Of a DNA stretch of 64,000 bases, positions 12,769 through 26,245 are shown piece by piece. Source of the stretch: Crotophaga sulcirostris (taxonomy: Eukaryota > Chordata > Aves > Cuculiformes > Crotophagidae); contig VYZB01000520.1 of the NCBI GenBank assembly GCA_013397455.1, positions 1 through 64,000 on the forward strand. Direction: 5' to 3'. A program made the translations under genes and the position numbers. The notes under the pieces are model-generated. The model saw only the letters and a program-made list of their open reading frames with translations, made no database searches and was not told where the DNA came from. The stretch's first letter is position 1. Each line of letters starts with the position of its first letter.

Positions 12769-15700
12769 CTCTTCAACATTTAAATTTAATGTTGTTCTGA
12801 AAGATTTCAGGAACTTCTGAAAAGCATACTCATGTCTAATAAGCACATGAGCCTCAAAATTATTTCATTAGTTTTTGCTTCAGCTCTCTAACAGGAAGGA
12901 TCTGTGAGACTAAAAGAGCAGTTATATTTCTAATTGGTATATTCGTGTAATATTTCAAAAATCATTAGCTTCAACCTCCACCAGCATTTAAACATGCTAG
13001 TAAAGGGCAAAAAGCCCCAACCAAGTCTTCTGTTTTTATGAAAATTATCAACTAGTCTGTGGCACAACCCTGCCACCAAATGAAAATTTGTTCACAAAAA
13101 GGAATTCTAAAATCAAATCAGGTTACTTGGCAACATACTGTGTACAACAAAGAAGTTTCAGCTACCACTCCCTAAACTGTCAGAATGAAATACAGAACTA
13201 ATGTAGGTTTGAACTCTGCTGTAATATGTCTTTCCTAAGCACATTACTCCCTGTAATTATCATCAATGGCTATGAAATTTCTTTTAATCATAAATAAATT
13301 ATGTTTAAATCAATAGGTCCTAAAACTTCTGCACATTTGAGTCTTGATTTCAATGTCAAGTGAATTTAAGAAACTATGTGGAAACTATAATCACCTTAGA
13401 CTCTAAAAACTCCAAATCTGTGTATGCTAGTCTGTAAAACTAACATGAGCCCAGTTTCAGAGAACAGGCATTACTCTCCCACATCCCCAAACAGAATTTG
13501 CCTCCCAGTTTGACCAAGATGAATTCATTTATGTTGAAAAGAAGATGAACCATCCAGTTAAGATCTGAGCCTGATAGTTATTATTTTTTTTCTTACACTG
13601 TATAGCAGTTTTTTGAAACAACTTCAAGTATATTTTTTTCATACTAATGCCAGAACTAAGTTAGAACAAATGTAAACATGATTAATATCATCTTATAATA
13701 GATGAATTACCATACACAGACTTTATGTTCATTTCAGCAGAGACACAGATTGGAATTTGAATTTAGACAGCACCTTTCATATCGAAGATATCTTAGGGTA
13801 CTTTATTAGTTACACACTGCCAAAGCACTGACTATGAAAGTAAATATGTGTTCAGCAATAGCTCATATATCTCTAGAGTTATTCTTATTGAGGAAAATAT
13901 ATTGGACTTCTATTCGTTTTCAAACATGCCATAAACTGAACAACACAAATGAACAATCACTAGAGGTACAGAAAAGCTCATTAACTGAATTACCTACAAA
14001 AAACAGATGTTGCCAGATTTTAAACTTTCAGGCATTTCACAAACTAAGACATTACAGAAATACTTTGTTCTTTGTGTAGTCACTGGCCTGCAGAGGCTTT
14101 GCTGTGTTAACATGGTCTTGTACAGACAGCTCTTTAGAGGTTGACCTTTCTCCTAACAGTAGTCCTACTGAGTTCAAGGAATGATCCATATTCTAGTGGG
14201 ACTTCTGTAAGCTTTGAAAGCTCATCTTTTGCTTGGAATTCATACATCACATTTTCTAAGAAACAGAAAAAAATGTAAATTCTGACTGGCTTTGCACAGC
14301 TTTAACGATTTTTATTCCTCCTTGTATTTGCTTTCTAGCCACTCTTTGTAAATTTTGACTCTGTTTTCAGAGACTGCCCATTTCGTTTTCATATTCTTTC
14401 CCAGGTAATAGTTAATAATATTGCTAGACTAGGGGTTAGAAACCTTAGAAGAATAGTCATAAAAATTTCTGTCCATAAGGCAATATCAACATGCTTCTGG
14501 AAACTGTTCAGAACTTCAGACATTCACAATCTGCCTTGAAGACATACTGTCATTATTTTTCTATTGCTTTTGTAAAGTTTTCAAGTCTTACAACAACTGA
14601 AGATATGAACCAATAAAATTCAAAATTTTCCTTGAGACCTGTCATGTAATGCCATCTTACTTTCTTCTAATCTTTCAGCAAAAATTCCAGCAGTTCTTTC
14701 CCACATGCAGAGCCAAGGACTGGACTTCAGGGTGCGCAAACCAATGTGGAGGTATTGGTCTCTCATAATTTTGCTGTTAGACCTCAGGACAGCCTGTCTT
14801 TCTTGACAAAACTCTATTCTGCTGCCTATATGCCAGATTTTGATTTCATGCACGCCTAGAACTCAGTCAGTATTCAACAAAGAACAGAACAAAGTGGCTT
14901 TTCTTTCCTTTCCATTATCTCTGTTGTCTTCTGACAATATGTTCTTTTTGATAAATCCCCCAGCTGTCCAGTGGCACCAGTTCTCACTAGACCTATATTT
15001 CACAAGATGTTTCCCTGGTATTGAACTGGTAATTGTTTCCTATACTGTCAGTGAGAATTTTCAAGAGAGCAAGAGCAAATATACAGTGTCTAAGCCCCAG
15101 ATGGCTCTTGCATACTGCATGATTTCGAAAATATAAGGCTCAAATTCTAATAATACATATCACATTCATTCCTGCTTTTCTCTAGTTATAGTATATTTAC
15201 AAGATTCTGATACAGCAACATGTTTATGAGGTATGGTAAAGCCTTCTACATAACTGGCATCCCCATTTTCTGCTCCAGGAATAATAAGGCCATTCCCATG
15301 AATTATCTTGTTAATTTGCTTACAAACTGCAGCAGATAAAGTATTTTGGGGGCTTTGGTGTGCAGTTGAATTCCATATTATTAATATTTATGTGATGCAT
15401 TTGACCAGAATTCTCCCAGAAAATTTGAAAAATATCACTGAGACAGAATTGGGGAACAGAGAACATCACTTGCTCAGAAAGCTTTTCTTGAAACTTACTA
15501 CAGTATGTATCCCCTTGTTTAAAAAAAATACTTTAAATTACTAACTTAGCAACTAAGATTTAGTATTCATAACAAAGTATTATCACTTTCAAGCTAGCAT
15601 CATATTGGATTGTACTTTCAGGCATACATTTGACACGTAGTTATTTTAGTCACAAGAAATAATTATTTTGATCATGGACAATTCAGAGAAAAAGACAGGT

Positions 15701-17796
15701 TATTGTAAATGCACATTCACGACAGATTACATTGGAATACATTCAAATTTGCAGCTAGATCCCATCTCAGGTTATGTAATTTGTTATTCCCCTTTTTGCA
15801 TTAGAATTAACTCAGCCGACAGGAAATATCCTGTTGAATATACTAAGTTGAGGTTTTTAATAAGCTGTGAAATAATGATAATTTAAATATATATCTGTAT
15901 CCAATATCTGATAACACTGTATCATGAATGTTAAATAAAGTTTTAACATTTTGGTTAAACCTATATTGCTTCTGATGATCATGCAGATTTGGCAAAGCGG
16001 GATTAGGGACAACAGTAACTAATCCCACTAACATGCACACAAATTTAACAATTTATTTACAAAAATAGTCAGATTACTTTCAAGATATCTTATAAGAAAA
16101 TTTTATTATTTGTTTTGTTTAGACATTACAGGATTTTTTTTTGCATATAACAATGCAGAATTAGTAATGCAGAACTCATGTTTAAACATGTTTTTAAATA
16201 ATAATAAGCATTTGATTTTTGTTATTGTTATTGCACTTCAAAATTAAAGAGTACGATCAAAAATTCAGTGCTCTGAATACATGTTATGTTCATTGAAAAT
16301 AACTGCAAACAAAAATAAATTATTATAACACATCTGTTTGCAAACACCTCCTGCTGAAACACATATTATCAATACAAATATTGTTTGCTATATGCCCTGT
16401 TGGAGAACAAGGAATCAAGCCCAAATTCAAAGCTCTCTCGCAAAGTTCTCTTGATAGCAGTTCTGCAGCTAAGAGTACTACTCAAAAATATTATATCTGT
16501 ATAACTGAAAACGAAATCCTTCTAATTCAAGCAGGTGTTAGACTACTTATAGTCTAACTTATAAATTTATATATTAAAACAAATAAATTCAAATGTGATG
16601 TTAGTTACAGAATTAGCAACCCAGTGAAACACGCTTATAATTAAATGCTCATGTTTATTTTGAAATCATATTTATACATTTTTTGTAACACATTTATACA
16701 TGTGTATTCAGGCTTTTATACATATTTACACAGAGAGAATCAAGATACTAAATGTCAGAGGAAAAAAAACTAAAATAAGAAAATGACCACTGTTGAAATA
16801 ATAACTCTGCCTCTAAGAGAAAATGCAGGTGAAGTAAATTCTGAATTGTTGTGAAGTATGAGACTGAAATTATTCAGTATTTCTTGGAAGAAGAGCCACA
16901 TTATGAAATGAATTGTTTCTCTCAAAGTTCCTTACAGTATAAGAAGAAAACTGCTAAAGGCTGAATAATAAATTCAATTTGCCTAAAAATATTTCTGACC
17001 AATTTCCTCTTTTGTGGCATTGAACTATTACCTTGAAAACTTGGGTTTTCTTTTTGATATTTAGTAGGATTCACACAAAAACCAAAGAATGATTTTAGCA
17101 GTTAGGAGACTGAAGCAATTGCTTGTCTTGGACTAATTAATTTAAAAGAAAAGTATATCAATACATTACACAAAGTTGTTCTAGTGGCCTAATGTGTCTT
17201 GTATTAAGAATGTGAAATCTTTGCCAGCATTACTCTGTCTGAATGTTATAGACTGTAATTGCAACTATACAAAAATATTTACTTTTACTAAGAAGATATT
17301 ATCTAGAAACTAGTGTGAATATTTTAAAAGTTTGTACCTTGAAATATGGTATTTAAAAGAAAAAGAAAATAAATTTAATTATTTATAAACTTGGTGTTAT
17401 TCAAAAGTAAATTGTCAATGAATTGACATATAATTATTTCAACAAGGACTTCTTCCTTTCTATCTCAGTCAGAAACTTCTCAAAATCTAGTTTCCTTATA
17501 GAAATAGCAACAGACCTAGTATGACTGAAAGTAAATAGTTATACTATAATATTCAAAATAATTCTGACAAGTGTATTCTTATAGAATACCCAAAATAATT
17601 TGCTATTAAAGGGTGCTTTTGCAAAAACTTTCTACACAGCTGGATTTTACATATATCTGCACAGGAATATGTTTAATCTTATTTAATTACCCTATAAAAA
17701 GCAGCTTAATAAGAACCTTGTTGTTATAACTTCCTAACAATATAGGGAAAGAGCCTATGAGAATCTTAAATTCTTGAAGAATTAGAGGTGGATATT

Positions 17797-18335
17797 GCAT
17801 TGAGTCTGACTGGGATGGAGTTTACTCTCCCCATAGCAGCCCTGCCTGTGCTTTGTACTGGTAACTAGAAAGGTGTTGATGACACACCAGAGTTTTGGCT
17901 ACTGTTGAGCAGTGCTCCCACAGCATCGAGACCATCTTTCCAACATCCCACTCACCCCCATTGGCCCCTAGGCTGCGGGTAGGAAAGCGATTAGGAGAGG
18001 ACATAACCAGGACAGCTGACTCAAACTGACCAAAGGTATACTCCATACCATATGACGCTGTACTCAATAATAAAAGCTGCTGCTGAGGAGGAGAAGGAAG
18101 ACAAGGAGGAACTGACACATTTCTTAAAGCATTTGTCTTCTGAAGCATCAGTTGTGCATGTTAAGGCCCTACATCCTAGGAAGTGACTGGACATTTGCTG
18201 CTAATGGGAAGTAAAGAATAAATCTTTTTACCTTTCTTTACTTCTTCCCTCAGCCATAACTTTTCTATATGAAACTGCCTTTGTCTCAACCAATGAGTTT
18301 TTCACCTTGTTTTCTCCACTAAATGATAGTTTTAA
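17797..18335 (+). mobile_element. Diverged avian ERVL-type solo LTR
   Basis: The segment follows the plan of a common avian ERV LTR on the plus strand. It has a start resembling 'gactgggatggagttta', a central block cagctgactcaaactgaccaa followed by ccataccatatgacg (18,014-18,056), a promoter-like AATAAAAG (about 18,067-18,074), and a poly(A)-like AATAAA at 18,217-18,222. Its 3' portion contains ctttgtctcaaccaatgag. No gag, pol or env sequence flanks it, so it is best read as a solo LTR. Its 3' end appears eroded and I could not find a target-site duplication. A 108-codon open frame on the opposite strand (17,822-18,148) is a shadow. Class assignment is from recalled pattern and should be checked with a repeat library. 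Confidence 0.75.
18217..18222 (+). promoter_or_regulatory. Candidate LTR polyadenylation signal AATAAA
   Basis: The hexamer AATAAA lies in the 3' half of the LTR, about 150 bp downstream of the promoter-like AATAAAAG. This spacing fits an LTR R region, but in AT-rich DNA the hexamer is common and activity is unknown. Confidence 0.35.
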
Positions 18336-19711
18336 AATCCGCTGTAGTCAAAGGAAACGTTATCTCCTCATTTCATTGTGGTTAGAAGTCTAGATTTTCA
18401 AAGTTATTTAGATATACAGTGAATAAATTTTTGAAGTGAAAAAGGTTTTGATTTGAGAGACACTTTCAGGTGATTAGTAGGATTGAATTATGTTCTCATT
18501 CTGAGAGTATTTATGGGGAATTGTTTCCATTGACCAAAGTTACCACCTAAAATTAGGCCTTGTTTAAACTTATACTCTGAAGTTTTGTATACACAGCATT
18601 TAACTGGCAATTAAATTCTTAAATGTTTTTTAAGATCTGGACCAAAGTGTTCCAGGTTTCCAGACATATTAAATCTGCTGCAATACCATCAAAGCCAAAA
18701 TTCATTTGCAGTACTTTCACCTTCCTTAGCATAGCATTGGCATTCACCTGATGCAATCTCAGTTTGAAGGTTAAACGGACTCATGTTAACCTTTCTTGTA
18801 AGCTGAGTTTTCAGCTGGGTTAATAGCTTGCAAGGGGTTAATCTTACTGTAGAATCACGGAGGAATCAATATCATCACAAGGAAAAGGGTTGCAGACAAG
18901 TATAAGTGGGATGATGGCAGTGCTGCTGCAAATTGGCATAAACTTGCACTACACAGCCGTATCAGAGCCCTGGTTTAACAGCATATTTATAAATTTGATT
19001 ACTTATACTGTGGTGGTTTTTTTCCTTTGGGTTTTTGCTATACATAAAGTATATATGTACAAGTAATTTCAGAATACAGAGGAACTTGAGATGCCAAAGG
19101 CAAGTTGGTGAAATACTTTGAAAATGATAGTTTTGCTAGAAGTCAGACTTCAGCCCAAATCCATTTTCTCTGATTAAGTAAAATGAAGAACAAAGAAACA
19201 ATGCATTTTATACTTCATATATAGGAAATAAAATTGAACATAAATTTATTGAACACACTATTTCTGGAAGAAAACGTTCCTCTTAATGGAGAAGTAATAA
19301 AGAATTTTACATATATATAAAATTATTTTTCCCAAGGAAAAAAACATTCAAGGAATTCCATCATGAAAAGAATATGTTAAAACTCATTCTTATTAGCTGT
19401 CGGATTTATTTTTCTAAATGAAATACAGTGGAAGGTGGTTGCCATAGCTACAGCAGAGCTCTGGAATAATTTTTCTTCTTCTTAATTGTTGCGTATTTGT
19501 GTACAAACAGCTTAAGAACATTTTGAGACTAAGACCTTAAAGCTACAAGAAAAACTTTTTCTATGAAAGGAAACACAATGAACGAAAACTCATCGCTACA
19601 CAAACCTGTCTATAGTTGTCTATATAAACCTATAGTTTTTTCTTTGTATTATGCCAATTAAGAACCTTGCAATATATTTACCCCTGAAATCCTTAGATTT
19701 CACCTCATCTT
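18336..19711. other. AT-rich DNA, nothing recognised
   Basis: No gene, RNA or recognisable transposon was found between the LTR and the following CR1 fragment. Confidence 0.6.
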
Positions 19712-19978
19712 TCTTTCATCCTTCAATTATTGAAAGGCCACATAAGATCTCCCCAGAGCATTTTCTTCTCCAGACTGAAAAACCCCAACTCACTCAGCCT
19801 TTCTTCACAGGAGAGGAGTTTCATACCTCTGATCATTTTTGTAACCCTCCTCTGGACCTGCTCCAACAGCTCTGTGTCTTTCCTGTGCTGAGGGCTCCAG
19901 AGACAGATGCAGTATTCCAGACAAGGTTTGACCAGAGTGGAGTAGAGGGGCAGAATCACCTCTCTTGACATCACACTT
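19712..19978 (-). mobile_element. CR1 LINE internal fragment (ORF2 C-terminal region)
   Basis: On the minus strand bases 19,974-19,723 give an uninterrupted 83-codon frame that matches the region downstream of the CR1 RT. Recognisable blocks are SREVILPLYSTLVKP, the KDTELLEQVQRR block and LGFFSLEKK followed by GDL. This is about 270 bp from the middle of the ORF2 3' third. Neither the 5' part nor the 3' tail with terminal octamers is present, so the copy was truncated at both ends, probably by deletion after insertion. It is not functional. The plus-strand frame at 19,651-19,968 is a shadow of it. Confidence 0.93.
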
Positions 19979-22649
19979 TGGAAATTTGAGATACCTATAG
20001 AATTTTTTTCCAGGAAAATACATCAGATTTTACATTGCTAGAATAATGTCAGTGGATAAGATGGGTAGGAAGAACAACTCTTCTTCAAACCTTCCTTTGA
20101 CATATGGCATCTCATTTTTGCTTAGTTAATGTCATAATTTTCCATTTCTTTAACAGAAAAATGTTACTAGATATGCACTTTCAACTTGTTCAGTGACATA
20201 TGTATTCTTACAATTGAATGCAGACATGAAAATAGGTTTATCACAAAAATGGAGATGACTGTATTGAATCTTAATGTTATTTTCTATTTTAATTATATTT
20301 TAATTATATTGATTATATTTGTATTTATTATAGTTATCCCTATTGTAGTTTTATTTATTCATTTATATTTATATTTTGGAGGAGAGGAGATCAGGATAGC
20401 TAAGCTCATTCACAGAAGAGCGAAGCCACACATATTGGCATTAAGGCCAGTATTCTCATATCTGAGGATCAAAAGTTAATGACCTGACTTAGCAACAAGG
20501 CATTGCATTGGCAGCATTCCCTGGGGTTTTAGATGTTTTTAAGTGGGTCTACAGTCTAGGGACTAGTCAGAGATAGGTACAAGCAAAATACAAAAGTACA
20601 ACTCTTTCTTCTGATACTTTGTGAGTAAAAATATGTGATATAATGTTATGAGGCCTTCTACCCTTTCTTCACTCCTTCTTAGTTAAAAGAACCAGGGAAC
20701 ATAAGAACACTAAACCTGCATTTCAGTTTAATGGAGGCTCGTTAACATTTTTTGTCCTATTTTTTTTTTCCCCCAAACATTAACAGAAGACCACTTCTAG
20801 TCGTGCAGGTTCCATGACCAAGTATAACAGAAGGCCTCTATCATGAATTGTTAAAAAATCTGGTATTTGTCCTTGACCTATGTCTAATACATGTCTGAAC
20901 AATAAGCTCTCTTTACTTCTTCATTTTCTCAGTTAACTGAAGTCTGTTTAAGACTTCCTTTGTGCATCAAATTTTAATCCTTTATCTACCCTGGGAATCC
21001 AAGAAGTTAATTGTTCCCACTACCTTCCAGTGCTTGCAATATCGTCCCATGGATGTTCTGTTTCTGCCACAATCCACCACAGAATTCTCCCACTTTATAT
21101 TAGTCCATAGTTTGCCAGAATAACAATGTCAAGATTTGGTCCATACCGATCTAAGAGAACAGAAAATATTTCTGTTTCCTACTTTATGTGGCAAACCTGA
21201 AATCTGCCTCTGGCTTTATGCAGTCACATAAACACGGGCTTAAATGAGACCCTGCTTTCTAGAGTTTAAAATATCCAATTATAGTAATTACAATCAATTT
21301 GGAAATTGGCAGACTTCCAAAAGTTGTTTGCTGTTACATCAAAGAGACTAAAACTACTTCTTTGTGTTCAGGAAGAGACTTATTTAGAGAGCAAACTAGT
21401 GATTCTCTCTTCTTTCCGGCTCACAGAATATCTGAACTCTACCAAAAATAACAAAACTTTCAAAGATTTTATGATCTAATTTTATACAGATTTTTGACAT
21501 CTACTGCACATTAAAATATAAGTTTCATTGTAATTGGAATTTTATACATACATACTATCAAGGTATAAAATTTATGATAAAAGGAGAAATAGTCTTCATT
21601 TCATACCTGCTGATTTTGATCTTGCTGAGAAAAATTATTTTTTTTTGCTCACGGATTTAATCATTCATTTACTGGCAGTGCAGTTTAAACAAATTGAATA
21701 AGATATTCAAACTCATCTATCTCAAATGATAATTTATTTTCAGAATCTGGATGATCTGGTATTTAATAACTCTTTTTTCTTCATGAATTCTATATTCATA
21801 ACGCAAAAGCTGATTTCATAGCACTCAAGACAAATGAGGTTAGCAAGAAACGATGTTTAAAAGTAGACAATTTCTTAAATTTTACCATTTTTTGAGTTAA
21901 TCTAAGGGTTTCATATGGTTGTGAAAGTAAAAGCTAAAAAACTATGTCAAATAACAAAAAAATGACTGTAAACACAGAGTTTCACTAGCAGGCCTTTGTT
22001 TTGGGATACACATCACTCTTGTAATAGACAGTTGATTGTTCAGCACCTTGTAAAATTAAATTTACGGCAAATAATGTTTTCCTTCTTAGGATGTGAAGTT
22101 GAATTTATGAGTACTGTGTTCTTGTATTCCCAGTCAAGACAACTCTGCATTATATATTTCCTACCACCTTTCTAGCCTTATTGTGTCATTTTGATTAAGT
22201 CCTTTCCTGACTTGCATTACAGAAGTGACAGAATTTTCAGTCAAGAAAAAGTTTCGTTATTCTGGCTTCTGTAGCAACAGAATGAAAACATCTCCATTCC
22301 CAAGCAACATCTTCCACCATTACTCCTGGCAATTATTTGTCTCTTGCACTCTGTGGAGGTATTCTCCTCATTCATTGTTGTACCTCTTCTGTGACTCATA
22401 ATTTTCATTTTATTTCATGAATTCATTGTATTTTTCCCCCTCTTTTGCTTAGATCATAGTGCCACTCAGAATTCTCATTATGAAACTCTAATGTATGACC
22501 TTGAACTTCATACTTTTACAATCCATCTTGTCTCTATTACTTTGATTTAAAAGATATCTTTTCTCATCTTGCTGTCTATAGATAATTCAAATTTGTGTCA
22601 TCGATATCCTTCATTGCACTTTCATACTTTGATCAACCACAGCCCTTTC
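19979..22649. other. AT-rich DNA with an A/T tandem tract
   Basis: No gene or transposon was recognised. At about 20,287-20,317 an 11-bp unit, ttttaattata, is repeated twice with a degenerate third copy. The surrounding sequence to about 20,375 is nearly pure A and T. The 97-codon open frame at 20,186-20,479 owes its Ile/Val/Phe-rich centre to this tract, so it should not be taken as a membrane protein. Confidence 0.6.
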
Positions 22650-23648
22650 TACTGCAGGGAAGATCAGGTTTGTGACCAACTGAGGAACCTGAACATATAT
22701 AAGTCTATGGGACCTCATGAGATGCACCCCAGAGTTCTGAGGGAATTGGCTGATGAGGTTTCCAAGCCACTCTCCATGAAATTTGAAAAGTCATGGCAGT
22801 AAGGGAAAGCCCTTGGTGACTGGAAGAAGGGCAACATTGTACCCATTTATAAAAAAGGTAGAAAAGATGACCCTGGGAACTACTGACCTGTCAGCCTCAC
22901 CTCAGTGCCTGGGAAGATCATGGAGCAGATCTTCCTAGAAGCTATGCTAATGCATATAGAGAACAGGGAGGTGATGCAAGACAGCCATCATGGCTTCACC
23001 AAGGGCAAGTTCTGCCTTACCATCCTAGTGGCTTTCTATAATGGGGTGATCACACCAGTGGATAAGGGAGAAGCAATCGCCGTAATCAATCTGGAATTCT
23101 CTAAAGTCTTTGGCACAGTCCCCTACAACATACTTTCTCTAAATTGGAGAGACATGGATTTCATGGGTAGACTATCCGATGGATAAGGAATTGGTTGGAT
23201 GTTCACATTCAGAGAGTAGTGGTCAATGGCTTGACGACCAGATGGAGACCTGTGACAAGTGGTGTCCTTCAGGGGTCCGTACTGGGACCAGTGCTGTATA
23301 ATATTTTCATTGATGATATAGACAGTGAGATCAAGTAAACCTTCAGCAAGTTTGCAGATGACACCAAACTGAGTGGGGCAGTTGTCGCACTGGAAGGATG
23401 TGAGGACAGGCTATGAGGACAGGCTGAGAGGGTTGGGATTGTTCAGCGTGGAGAAGAGAAGGCTCAGGGGAGACCTCATAGTGGCCTTCCAGTACCTGAC
23501 GGCAGCTACAGCAAAGCTGGGGAGGGACTTTTAACAAGGGCAATTAGTGCTAGGATGAGGTGGAAGATTTAGATTAGCCATTAGGAAGAAATTCTTCACG
23601 CTGAGGGTGGTGAGGCCCTGGCACCGGTTGCCCAGGGAAGCTGTGTCT
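22650..23648 (+). mobile_element. CR1 LINE, decayed RT region with internal deletion
   Basis: This is a plus-strand CR1 ORF2 remnant. The region before the RT ([20 protein letters not shown]) is followed by RT blocks: [35 protein letters not shown] and a FADD catalytic motif at 23,351-23,362 with the downstream TKLSG. The frame is broken by several stops, including TAA at 23,336-23,338 just before FADD, plus frameshifts. At about 23,400-23,425 the sequence jumps from just after the RT active site to the C-terminal region, so a few hundred bases are missing. The copy ends near 23,648 within the C-terminal region and has no 3' tail. Confidence 0.93.
23351..23362 (+). other. CR1 RT catalytic motif (FADD) relic
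   Basis: The codons ttt gca gat gac encode the RT motif with its two catalytic aspartates intact. The same frame has a stop 12 bases upstream, so the motif is a relic. Confidence 0.9.
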
Positions 23649-26210
23649 TTTGCCTAAAATCTTTGTGCTTTTATTTTTTCCCTTCATTCCTATTAAAGCT
23701 CTGGTTCAATGACAAAAGTCATGAGCATTTTAACATAATACCCTAAATCAGCTAAGCTGTTAAAACTGGGTATCTGCATACAAGATAACTTCAATTATTT
23801 GTGAAGACAATTCAGATAAATAAAGTTAGTTCTATTTGAATTTTCCATGGCGTAAGGGACATTTATACAGATATAATTTGTAAATTCCACTGGATTGTTT
23901 TTTCCTTCCTAAGGACTGAATGGGTTAAATATTTAGAAAACATTCCTGGGGTATTTTAGCAGCACTTTTCCACCTGTGATAATGTATGAATTCCAAATAA
24001 TCAGGGTTTATGTAATTTCTTGAGCTTTACACACCCAACAGCAGTATTTATGGTGATGACATACTAGTGCTGTAATGAAACTTTGACCTTTAGTACTTTC
24101 TGATAGAGTCTGTCTTTTCAGTCTACTAACTACTAACATAGAAATACTGAGCCATCTATACCTCATTGTATTGCTTCCTTATAGCCTGCTCACTGGGGAC
24201 CATATGAGGGGTTAATTCACTCCTTATTTTTGAAAATAGCTTCTCAAGGTTTTCTACCTTTTTAATTGAAAACATTGCTAAATATGCTTTATGTTGCTTC
24301 TTTTTCAGAGAAAGACTACTGTAATGATTTCTTGGAAGAACTAAGCACCTTAATTTAAATAATGTTTCAGTAAAACACACATTTTGTGACTAAATAGAGC
24401 AACATAATTCAAAACTAAATGGATGGTTAATAAACTATTCAATTTAACTCTCAACAAATTTTGATTATACTGCCACGTTAACCTTCATAAAATTTGTCGC
24501 AGACTTTACTTGCATATTAAAAACAGAGAACATTTTAATATGAAACAGTATATTCACGAAAGTTTATTAAAAATATTACTACTTGGACTGTTAAGCAGAT
24601 CCACAGTATGTTAGGAAAAAATAAAATATGAATTATTAAATTTAATAAAGCTTACTACTAATTCTAATTTTAATAAACTGTACTAAGACAACTAAAAAAT
24701 ATAAACATATTAGATATATGCACACATGCCGAGGAAAAGTCCCCATACTTGATTACTTTTTAAACTATAGCATTGATAGCAAGGAGAACAAAGGAGAAAA
24801 AAAAAAGCATAGACCACATGAGATCAAATTAACAAACCTTTGGACAGAGATATGCTGCATATCATCTATATTATGCAATTTGATTGAGAAAGTAAATTTA
24901 AAACTGTGGAAAAGAGTCTGTCTCTGCACTCAAAATCAGTGCAGAATCCTACTGACTCCAGTGGGATTAGAAGAAAGCAATGATATTTTATCAGCTTTAT
25001 TAGAGTTTTGTCAGAAACCACTTGAACAAGAGGCAAACGGTGTTCATTAATGAATACTAAAAATAATTACATTACGTACATTCAGCCATCATTTAAAAGT
25101 AATGTTTTCAAATAAAAAGATTGATTTGGAACAGCTGATAGTAAAGAGTCAAAGTGTTTGTTTTATTTTGCTTTTAGTCTAATTTGCCTCATCAACTTTG
25201 GTGTCTTTGTTAAACGAAGACTTCCATTTTAAAAGAGAAGGAAGAACTGGTAAAGAAGGTCCATCTAGAAAACTGAACGAACACCTCATAAGAAGCAAAA
25301 AGCATTACTTGTGAGGGGAAAAGTAAAAATTACTATAAGTTGGAATTTCCCTTATTCTCTGACTTGGGTGTGAAATAGTTTTCTCCTTCTTTACACGTTT
25401 TTTCTTTACTAAGTGGAGTGCTCTCCTTACACAAACATCTACTTTTCCTTCCAACAAAAATAAAATAAAAATTCCTGCATGGATGTAGTAACCTTTTATA
25501 CTAGTAGCAGAAATTTTCACCCTTTGAATCACCTTATAACTGGATTCTTAAAGTAGGCTTCAGAATGTTATGTACCTTTACATTAACCAAGAATCAGTCT
25601 TTGATGTCACCCAAAAAGTCATGAATAATAGTGCTATGCAAATTATGCTGGAAATGAAGGACACTAACATACTCAGAATTCTCTGTGTATTTAGAAAAAA
25701 TATTAAACAAGTATGAATATACTGATATACAGTAAAAAAGTATGTTGTGTAATGAAATTTTGGACTGTGCTATGTGAATGTTTGAAGAACAAGCTTTGAA
25801 AATTTCTCTTGTTTGCCTCTTTGAAGACCAGCAGCTGAATATCACAGTTCTTCCCTCACTAGAGATATTATAATAATGTTTTGAATATCGGATACAGTTT
25901 AAAGCATCTATGTCTTCCATCAACAACACAAGTTTATTACGAGGAAGGATCACCTTGAACCAGAAGAAATGGTAAAACAGCTTTAGGGCAGAGATTAAAT
26001 CCAGTTATTAAAATATTCAGAAGGTTAGCAATAAAAAAAGCACCTCAGTGTTCGCTTGGTACTAGATGGGTCTCTTGTGTTAGTGATTATTTGGATATGG
26101 GAGCTACAAAGTAATGTGCTGTTGCAAAAGCATATGAGGAGGTCATGTTTATCAACAGTTGCTCATAAAAAGCCTACATACATTCTTCGTATAGTAGAAT
26201 GTCTTTTTAC

Positions 26211-26245
26211 AACAGAACAAAACAAAACAAAACAAAACAAAACAA
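26211..26245. repeat. (AACAA)n microsatellite
   Basis: About six to seven units of a 5-bp AAAAC/AACAA word, followed by a C-rich stretch. It is a likely length-polymorphic simple repeat. Confidence 0.9.

Larger units (their letters stand above)
9501..17796. other. AT-rich unique-looking DNA, no gene recognised
   Basis: No gene or clear transposon was recognised here. The stretch holds an AC-rich low-complexity run (11,451-11,530), a GA microsatellite (12,324-12,353), a TTTG run (12,747-12,768) and a 14-bp palindrome, catgtttaaacatg, at 16,177-16,190. Around 13,765-13,815 a short run (agcacctttcat followed by a degenerate atcttagggtactttat) faintly resembles an ancient interspersed repeat I cannot name. 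Open frames of up to about 98 codons (for example 14,840-15,136) have no recognisable features. Confidence 0.6.

Noticed and set aside
13765..13815. Possible ancient SINE-like or MIR-like repeat
   Set aside because: Only a short, degenerate similarity by memory. It is too weak to report as a mobile element without a library search.
17822..18148. 108-codon open frame on the minus strand
   Set aside because: It lies entirely inside the plus-strand LTR and is antisense to it, so it is a shadow of the repeat.
20186..20479. Apparent membrane protein rich in Ile, Val and Phe
   Set aside because: The hydrophobic part is translation of an A/T-rich tandem tract (about 20,287-20,375).
24718..25050. 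110-codon open frame on the plus strand, Cys- and Leu-containing
   Set aside because: No family recognised, no supporting splice or promoter context, and a length within the chance range.
25594..25953. 119-codon open frame on the minus strand
   Set aside because: It is the longest frame outside repeats, but it has no recognisable domain. Runs of 100-120 codons are expected by chance when all six frames of 64 kb of AT-rich DNA are scanned.
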